Source: an uncultured Massilia sp. | Lineage (GTDB): Bacteria; Pseudomonadota; Gammaproteobacteria; Burkholderiales; Burkholderiaceae | DNA length: 18,974 bases | Assembly: GCA_946481275.1 (NCBI GenBank) | Contig: CAMLMV010000078.1 | Span: 1-18,974 of the forward strand | Direction of reading: 5' to 3' | Part shown: piece after piece, positions 13,931-18,974 of the stretch | How positions within the stretch are numbered: position 1 is the stretch's first letter | Layout: every line of letters begins with the position of its first letter | Notes under the pieces: generated by a model | What the model was told of the DNA's origin: nothing | Seen by the model: only the letters and a program-made list of their open reading frames with translations | The model's database searches: none | Position numbers and translations under genes: made by a program

Positions 13931-15915
13931 TTCTTGTCGAGGAAGGCTTCGACGCGCTTCCAGAAATCGACGCTGTCCGCCTCCTGGCGCCAGCCGTGGC
14001 CTTCCTCCGGATAGACGACGTACTCGACGTTGGGATTCTTCGCGATGACGGCGTCGTGCATCTTTGCCGCGTGCACGACCGGCACGCGCCGGTCCTGCGC
14101 CCCGTGCGCCATCAGCAGGGGCTGGCGGATACGGCCCGCCTGCGCCAGCGGCGACACGTCGGCGAAGGCCGCCTGATTCTTGAGCACGTCGCCGATCAGC
14201 GTCTTCATGTCGTAGCGGCGCGCATCCTCGGACATATCGCTCTGTGCCGCCGTGAACAGCAGTTCGATGTCGGTCACGCCGGCCCATTCCACGCCGGCAC
14301 GGAACACGTCGGGATTGCGCACGAGACCCATCAGCGTCGCGTAGCCGCCATAGCTGGCGCCCATGATGCCGATGCGTTTGGGATCGGCCCAGCCCTGCTT
14401 GACGGCCCAGGCAGCCGCGTCGACGAGGTCATCCTGCATCGCCCGCCCCCACTGCTGCCAACCCGCCTGGAACAACGCGCTCCCGAAGCCCGTACTGCCG
14501 CGGAATTCCGGCTGCAGCACGACGTAGCCGCGCGACGCCAGGAACTGCGCCCGCTCATCCCATTCCCACGACCCGCCCCGCACCCACGGGCCGCCATGCA
14601 CGAGCACGATGGCCGGCCGCGGTCCGTCGGCCTTGTCCGGCGGCATGGTCACGTAGACGGGAATCTGCAGGCCGTCGCGCGCCGCATAGCGGAAGAAATC
14701 GCGCTTGCCCATCTGCCTGGGATTGATGTCCGGATGGCTGCTGCCCAGCCCGACGATATGGCCGTCGCCCGGCGTGTACAGGAAATACGTGGGCGGCATG
14801 CGGTCGGACATGGCGACGACGGCGACGGCGGCCGGATTGCGGCAATCGTTCGCGCAACTGATGTGGTTGCTCGAGCCCGGCAACAAGGCATCGATCTTTT
14901 TCTGGATGCCTTGCATGGTCGGGTCGAGCCAGGCCGTCGAGAACGCATCCGCTTCGAAGTGTACGCCGAGGATTTTCTTTGCCACGTAATCCTGCTCCAG
15001 GCTGCCCGTGAAATCGAAGCCGTCGATGTCGACGAACGGTTCCTTGTCGAGGGTTTTCCTGTTCAGGTCGAAAGCGAACAGGGCCGTGCGGCCCTTGTAG
15101 CCGGCCCGCACGTACAGCGTGTTCCGGTTATCGAACATCAGCGGCATGAACATCCCGTCCTGCAGGCAATCGCGATTGCTGATCTCGCTCCACGGCCCCG
15201 CCGCGTCGGCGCGGTAGTACACGATGCACCGTCCCTTGCCGCCGGCGATGGCGATGCGCGGCTGGTCCGCCGCATCGAACAGCCACCGCTTCACCAGTTC
15301 CGGCTGCGGCCCCTGCACCATGTCGGCAAGCAGGCGCGAGCGCGTGTTCAGGCGATACGGATGCACGGATTGCGGTTGCCGGTCGACGTTATTCCAGCTG
15401 AGCTTGCCGACGATGATGTCGTCGGAGCCGTCATGCGTCACGCCCAGGAACATGTAATCGGCCGTCAGCACCCGGTCCTTGATCAGCGATCCGAGTTTTT
15501 GCTGTTCGTGCGTCCAGTTTCCCGAAATGAGGTGCGTCAGGTGCGTGCCGTCGCGGTCGACGGCGAACTGGTCGTAATTGCCTTCGAATTCGATCTTCAC
15601 ATTCTTCAGCGTGAACGTCAGGCGGTTGTCGTTGACCCAGCGGACAGCCTCGAGACGCGCGCTCTCGAACGTCGTGATGGTGTTGACCTTTTTCAGGTCC
15701 GCCGTCTCGCGCACGACGAGCGCCTGCTGGCCGCCGTCCAGGCGGTTCAGGAGCGCGACGTAGCGCCCGCTCGGGGAGAGCTTGACGAAATCGACGTCGG
15801 GATGGCGGAAAAAGCTTTCGACGGAAGGCCGGTCGGCGGCCTGGACGGCAACGTGCGCAGCCAGCAGCGGCACGGCCGCGCACACGGAGAGCAGGAAACG
15901 CGATAGTCGATTCAT
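13918..15915 (-). CDS. Secreted S9-family prolyl-oligopeptidase-type serine peptidase
   Basis: A 665-residue exported peptidase (dipeptidyl aminopeptidase/acylaminoacyl-peptidase group). It has a signal peptide at residues 1-26 (FLLSVCAAVPLLAAHVAVQA/A), then a beta-propeller-like region of about 370 residues, then an alpha/beta hydrolase domain from about 420. The oxyanion region is HGGPWVRGG, the nucleophile S521 lies in GASYGG, D608 in GAQDRRVP and H640 in EEGHGW, so the catalytic triad is complete. The family cleaves short peptides, often after proline, and the substrate here is unknown. The start at 15915 directly precedes the signal peptide; no good ribosome site is visible. It follows two cyclase genes on the same strand after 94 bases and may have its own promoter there. 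It is convergent with the DJ-1 gene. Confidence 0.92.
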   Translation of the reverse strand: MNRLSRFLLSVCAAVPLLAAHVAVQAADRPSVESFFRHPDVDFVKLSPSGRYVALLNRLDGGQQALVVRETADLKKVNTITTFESARLEAVRWVNDNRLTFTLKNVKIEFEGNYDQFAVDRDGTHLTHLISGNWTHEQQKLGSLIKDRVLTADYMFLGVTHDGSDDIIVGKLSWNNVDRQPQSVHPYRLNTRSRLLADMVQGPQPELVKRWLFDAADQPRIAIAGGKGRCIVYYRADAAGPWSEISNRDCLQDGMFMPLMFDNRNTLYVRAGYKGRTALFAFDLNRKTLDKEPFVDIDGFDFTGSLEQDYVAKKILGVHFEADAFSTAWLDPTMQGIQKKIDALLPGSSNHISCANDCRNPAAVAVVAMSDRMPPTYFLYTPGDGHIVGLGSSHPDINPRQMGKRDFFRYAARDGLQIPVYVTMPPDKADGPRPAIVLVHGGPWVRGGSWEWDERAQFLASRGYVVLQPEFRGSTGFGSALFQAGWQQWGRAMQDDLVDAAAWAVKQGWADPKRIGIMGASYGGYATLMGLVRNPDVFRAGVEWAGVTDIELLFTAAQSDMSEDARRYDMKTLIGDVLKNQAAFADVSPLAQAGRIRQPLLMAHGAQDRRVPVVHAAKMHDAVIAKNPNVEYVVYPEEGHGWRQEADSVDFWKRVEAFLDKNLAH

Positions 15916-16009
15916 GACGGCAACTGTTGAAATGACAATCGCCTATCGTTGCCCCTAGTGCAACATTTGTCAATATAGAATCTTTAACTTACGTAAATGT
16001 AATGCGGCG

Positions 16010-17371
16010 TCAGGCTACCTCGGCGGTCGCAACCATGTCGGCCGGGATGTGCGCGCATACGCGGTCGCGGCCGCTCTGCTTGGCGCGATACAGCTCCTCG
16101 TCGGCATGTTTGATGACCACGCCGACTTCATCGCGCTCGTGATGCTGCGCCACGCCGAACGAGGCCGTGACGTGCAGGCCCGCCGGCCACGCCTGCTGGT
16201 GCAGCGCGCGGCGCAGGTTTTCCGCGAGGGTCCGTCCCTGGTGCACGTTGGTCATTGGACAGACGATGAGAAATTCCTCGCCGCCCCAGCGCACGAGGCG
16301 GTCCGACGAGCGGATGCAGGACGCGACGACGTTGGCGAACTTGCGCAGGACATCGTCGCCCACGTCGTGGCCATGCGTGTCGTTGATCGATTTAAAATGG
16401 TCGATGTCGATGAAGATCACGGCCATCGGATCGGCCAGCAAGCTTGACGTACTCATCAGCGCCGCACGCAGGCCTTGCCGGTTCAGCGCGCCCGTGAGCG
16501 GATCGATGTGCGCCTGCCCGGCCAGGTCGCGCGCCTCGAGTTCGAGTGCCTTGTTGACCTCCTTGAGCAATGTGATGGCCGTCTCCCGGTCCTTTAATTC
16601 CGTACGCAACGACAGCGTGACGGCCACCAGCCAGCCGACCGCGCACAGGATCCAGGCGCTCACTAGTCCCATCAACAATGTATTCAGGGCGATTGCTTTG
16701 CCGTGCAACTGCAGTCGGCGCAACGTGAACACGTGCTCACCGTCCTTGCCGTCGCCCCTGATCAGCAATTCGACGCGCGCGACATTGTCGACATTGACGG
16801 CCGCGTGCTCCATCGACGGCTTGACCATGTCCTTCCACCACGGAGCCACAGCGAACCATTTGAGCGGAATCAGCAACTTGCCGTCGGCCGGCAAATCGAG
16901 CTTATCGACCTGGTGGACCTTGAAGGTTTCCCACTGGTCGAGCCGCGTCAACCCTTCCTCGACCTGGGCCAGGGCCAGACTGAAGCCCGGGTTCCCGGTT
17001 CCGGCATAGTGTCCGTCAATGGTCATGTAATCGAACTTTGACATGTCCATACCCACATTCCCCTTGAGTAAATTGAACGTGAGTTTGCAATACGGCCATC
17101 CGTACTTCGGGACGATATGACAATGAACGACCAGGTCGCGCCCTTTCTTTTCAATCGACCCGACCGAAGCGCCGCCTTCGCCGCTGCTGCTGCGGTCATC
17201 CTCGGTCCAGACCGGGAAATGATCGCCGGTCAGCTCGACCACCGTCTCCATGCCGACGCGCTGCCAGGTGATCAGAACGATCGTCAGCAGCAGCAGTCCA
17301 CCGAACACGTAACGGGCATATCCGACGATACGGGCTAACGGCTGGAGCGAGGCGATGGACGCGGACATCAT
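16010..17371 (-). CDS. Membrane diguanylate cyclase (GGEEF), distal copy of a tandem pair
   Basis: A 453-residue inner-membrane enzyme that should make c-di-GMP from two GTP. TM1 lies at about 20-40. A periplasmic domain of about 185 residues follows. Its pattern (FDYMTIDGHYAG, then a Trp-rich stretch ending at WWKDM, then VDNVARVELLI) resembles a galactose-binding/CBM11-like beta-sandwich; that fold is inference. TM2 is at about 222-245, then a short helix and the GGDEF domain: DPLTGALNRQG, FIDIDHFKSINDTHGHDVGD, GGEEF at 363-367 and the RxxD inhibitory site RSSD (354-357) five residues earlier. The active site is intact. Two adjacent ATGs (17371, 17368) are the likely starts, with no clear ribosome site; a TTG at 17383 is possible. 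It lies 18 bases after the paralogue's stop, so the two are co-transcribed. Confidence 0.9.
   Translation of the reverse strand: MMSASIASLQPLARIVGYARYVFGGLLLLTIVLITWQRVGMETVVELTGDHFPVWTEDDRSSSGEGGASVGSIEKKGRDLVVHCHIVPKYGWPYCKLTFNLLKGNVGMDMSKFDYMTIDGHYAGTGNPGFSLALAQVEEGLTRLDQWETFKVHQVDKLDLPADGKLLIPLKWFAVAPWWKDMVKPSMEHAAVNVDNVARVELLIRGDGKDGEHVFTLRRLQLHGKAIALNTLLMGLVSAWILCAVGWLVAVTLSLRTELKDRETAITLLKEVNKALELEARDLAGQAHIDPLTGALNRQGLRAALMSTSSLLADPMAVIFIDIDHFKSINDTHGHDVGDDVLRKFANVVASCIRSSDRLVRWGGEEFLIVCPMTNVHQGRTLAENLRRALHQQAWPAGLHVTASFGVAQHHERDEVGVVIKHADEELYRAKQSGRDRVCAHIPADMVATAEVA
16021..16560 (-). repeat. Direct repeat with 17401-17940 (GGDEF-coding half of the paired cyclases)
   Basis: Positions 16021-16560 align without gaps to 17401-17940 (offset 1380). 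I count 38 differences in 540 bases, about 93% identity. Over the next 60 bases (16561-16620 against 17941-18000) there are 18 differences, about 70%. Similarity therefore drops sharply at the junction between the GGDEF domain and the TM2 linker, and it also ends at the stop codons. Confidence 0.85.
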
Positions 17372-17389
17372 CGATACACGCAAGCGACG

Positions 17390-18748
17390 TCAGGCCGCCT
17401 CGGCGTTCGCAATCATGTCGGCCGGGATGTGCGCGCATACGCGGTCGCGGCCGCCCTGCTTGGCGCGATACAGCTCTTCGTCGGCATGTTTGATGACGAC
17501 GCCGACTTCATCGCGCTCGTGATGCTGCGCCACGCCGAACGAGGCCGTGACGTGCAGGCCCGCCGGCCACGTCTGCTGGTGCAGCGCATGGCGCAGGTTT
17601 TCCGCGAGAATCCGCCCTTGGTACACATTGGTCATCGGACAGACGATGAGGAATTCTTCGCCGCCCCAGCGCACGAGGCGATCCGACGAGCGGATACCGG
17701 ACGCGATGACATTGGCGAACTTGCGCAGGACGTCGTCGCCCACGTCGTGGCCATGCGTGTCGTTGATCGATTTGAAGTGGTCGATGTCGATGAAGACCAT
17801 TGCCATCGGATCGGTCAGCAGGCTCGACGTGCTCATCAGCGCCGCACGCAGGCCCTGCCGGTTCAGCACGCCCGTGAGCGGATCGATGTGCGCCTGCCCG
17901 GCCAGGTCGCGCGCCTCGAGCTCCAGGGCCTTGTTGACCGTCCTGAGCAGCGCGACGGCCGCCCGGCTGTCCGCAAGTTGCGTGCGCAGCGACAGCGTGA
18001 GAATCGCCAGCCAGCCGACCGCGCACGACACCCATGCGGCCACGATCCACATCAGCAGCGTGTCGCGGCTGATCATCTTGCCGTGCAGGCGCAGGGCGTG
18101 CAGGGTGAACACGTGCTCGCCTTCCTTGCCACCGCCATTGATCATCAATTCCGCGCGCGCGACGTTGTCGACATTGACCACGGAATGCGCCAGCGTCGGC
18201 TTTGTCATGTCCTTCCACCACTGCGCCACGCCAAACCACTTGATCGGTATCACGAAGACTTTGCCATCGGGCGGCAGGTCGAGCGCATCGATCTGGTTGA
18301 TCTTGTAGGTTTGCCACTGGTCGAGGTGGGTCAGCCCTTCTTCGATATCCGCAAGCACCAGGCCGAATTTCGACGACCCTGGCCCTGCATATCGCCCCTC
18401 GATGGTCAGGAAGTCGAAACGGGACATGTCCATGCCCGTCTCCCCCTTGAGGAAATTGAAACTCAACTTACAGTACGGCCATGGGCTCTTCGACGAGATA
18501 TGGCAGTGCACGATGAGGTCCCGCCCCTTGCGCTCGAGCGAGGCCACGGAAGCGCCACCGCCTGACCGGTCATCCTCTACCCACAGCGGAAAGCGATCCC
18601 CGGTCACCTCGACAACCTTTTCCATGCCATAGCGCTGCCATACCAGCAGGACGACCGTAACGAACAGCAAGCCCGCGAAGACATAGCGGGCATAGCCGAG
18701 GAGCCGGACGAGGGGCTGCAGCGAGGTTTCAGTGGAGGACACCGACAT
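17390..18748 (-). CDS. Membrane diguanylate cyclase (GGEEF), proximal copy of a tandem pair
   Basis: A 452-residue paralogue of the next gene with the same architecture: TM1 (about 18-40), a periplasmic beta-rich domain (FDFLTIEGRYAG, WWKDM, VDNVARAELMI), TM2 (about 220-243) and an active GGDEF domain with GGEEF at 362-366 and RSSD at 353-356. By eye, the periplasmic halves of the two proteins are about 65% identical, while the last 182 residues differ at only about 14 positions. The sensor is two residues shorter after EDDRS. The frame extends upstream to 18844, but MSVSSTETSLQPL at 18748 aligns with the paralogue's start. The leader contains a small hairpin (TCTTGC/GCAAGA, 18767-18784). It is first in the minus-strand group and next to the second TnpB element end. 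Confidence 0.9.
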   Translation of the reverse strand: MSVSSTETSLQPLVRLLGYARYVFAGLLFVTVVLLVWQRYGMEKVVEVTGDRFPLWVEDDRSGGGASVASLERKGRDLIVHCHISSKSPWPYCKLSFNFLKGETGMDMSRFDFLTIEGRYAGPGSSKFGLVLADIEEGLTHLDQWQTYKINQIDALDLPPDGKVFVIPIKWFGVAQWWKDMTKPTLAHSVVNVDNVARAELMINGGGKEGEHVFTLHALRLHGKMISRDTLLMWIVAAWVSCAVGWLAILTLSLRTQLADSRAAVALLRTVNKALELEARDLAGQAHIDPLTGVLNRQGLRAALMSTSSLLTDPMAMVFIDIDHFKSINDTHGHDVGDDVLRKFANVIASGIRSSDRLVRWGGEEFLIVCPMTNVYQGRILAENLRHALHQQTWPAGLHVTASFGVAQHHERDEVGVVIKHADEELYRAKQGGRDRVCAHIPADMIANAEAA

Positions 18749-18780
18749 GGTGAGTTTCTTAGAGATTCTTGCGATACAGC

Positions 18781-18809
18781 AAGATACCTCACCGTTTAGG
18801 TGCATGCAA
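18781..18809 (-). promoter_or_regulatory. Weak candidate promoter of the cyclase pair
   Basis: On the minus strand TTGCAT (18804-18809) and TATCTT (18781-18786) stand 17 bases apart, matching 3 and 4 of 6 consensus positions. The -10 would lie 32 bases before the ATG at 18748, giving a leader of about 25 nt. It is a weak match and could be chance. Confidence 0.25.
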
Positions 18810-18829
18810 CAAATCTGAAAAGCAGTGTT

Positions 18830-18858
18830 GCCATTCGGTATCAATTGGTGCGAATGGC
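18830..18858. promoter_or_regulatory. 8-bp inverted repeat upstream of the cyclase pair
   Basis: GCCATTCG (18830-18837) and CGAATGGC (18851-18858) are perfect arms around a 13-base spacer that itself holds a central palindrome CAATTG (18842-18847). The centre lies about 96 bases upstream of the proximal cyclase ATG, upstream of the candidate promoter. This is a plausible operator for an unknown regulator. It lies 43 bases inside the TnpB element end, so it belongs to the host side of that junction. Confidence 0.4.
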
Positions 18859-18901
18859 GAACAAATTGTGTGACGCCGTGTCGACGACCGGCAATGACGA
18901 G

Positions 18902-18974
18902 CCGTTCTCCAAGACCTATGCAAAACTAACCGTAGTTAACTTTTGCCGCTGGGTTCCTGCTTCACGGGGACCGG
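18902..18974 (-). mobile_element. Right end of a second copy of the tnpB element, running out of the window
   Basis: The reverse complement matches 1021-1093 at 70 of 73 positions, and similarity stops at 18902. The end hairpin is kept: 18922-18930 pairs with 18935-18943 around loop CGTA. Orientation is opposite to the first copy, with the right end facing inward. The predicted guide start on the minus strand is CTCGTCATTGCCGGTCGTCG (18901-18882), unlike that of copy one. Confidence 0.85.
18936..18974 (-). CDS. tnpB: TnpB, last 12 codons only (rest beyond window)
   Basis: The minus strand from 18974 reads PVPVKQEPSGKS and a TAA stop at 18936-18938, identical in sequence to the C-terminus of the tnpB at the left edge. 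Nothing more of this gene is in the window, so its integrity cannot be judged. Confidence 0.8.
   Translation of the reverse strand, partial: PVPVKQEPSGKS

Noticed and set aside
13678..15906. Long plus-strand open frame (742 codons) opposite the S9 peptidase
   Set aside because: It starts inside the DJ-1 gene and covers almost exactly the S9 peptidase on the other strand. The product is Arg/Val/Asp/His-rich and has no recognisable domain.
15945..15973. Promoter for the S9 peptidase based on an exact TTGACA at 15968-15973 (minus strand)
   Set aside because: The hexamer 17 bases downstream is AACGAT (3 of 6), and nearby spacings give no better -10. The -35 match alone is not enough.
1..18974. 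CRISPR array, tRNA or rRNA
   Set aside because: No regularly spaced direct repeats and no cloverleaf or rRNA-like sequence was noticed on either strand. The only large repeats are the cyclase halves and the element ends.

Overview
The window is uniformly GC-rich. Its gene content fits a beta-proteobacterium of the Oxalobacteraceae/Massilia type: an RhlE-like helicase next to a LON-domain protein, several c-di-GMP enzymes and a CYP152 P450. That assignment rests on protein style and gene content only. No tRNA, rRNA or CRISPR array was seen.

Layout. Positions 1-1093 hold the 3' part of an IS200/IS605-type (IS1341-like) element with a catalytically intact TnpB, cut by the window edge. A second, diverged copy of the same element end lies at 18902-18974 on the opposite strand and runs out of the window. 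Both right ends face inward and bracket about 17.8 kb. Next come rhlE (minus), a LON substrate-binding-domain protein and a small membrane-anchored cupredoxin-like protein (both minus), and then a plus-strand pair: a CHASE-PAS sensor histidine kinase and a CYP152-type P450 peroxygenase. A glycine-zipper envelope protein converges on the P450, with overlapping stop codons.

The centre (8424-12798) is a tightly packed operon: TonB-dependent receptor, periplasmic YfiR-family (DUF4154) protein, and a membrane GGDEF-EAL enzyme with a YfiN-like sensor part. This resembles the YfiBNR signalling module, with a TonB receptor where OmpA-like YfiB would be. It is followed by a cysteine-rich hypothetical gene (minus), a DJ-1/PfpI protein (plus), a secreted S9 peptidase (minus) and two tandem membrane diguanylate cyclases (minus). 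The two cyclases are about 93% identical in DNA over the GGDEF half and clearly less similar in the sensor half.

Together, three c-di-GMP enzymes lie within about 8 kb, each with its own envelope-facing sensor. The most notable points are the TonB-YfiR-GGDEF/EAL operon, the mosaic cyclase pair, and the inward-facing TnpB elements with a conserved end hairpin and different neighbouring (guide) sequences.
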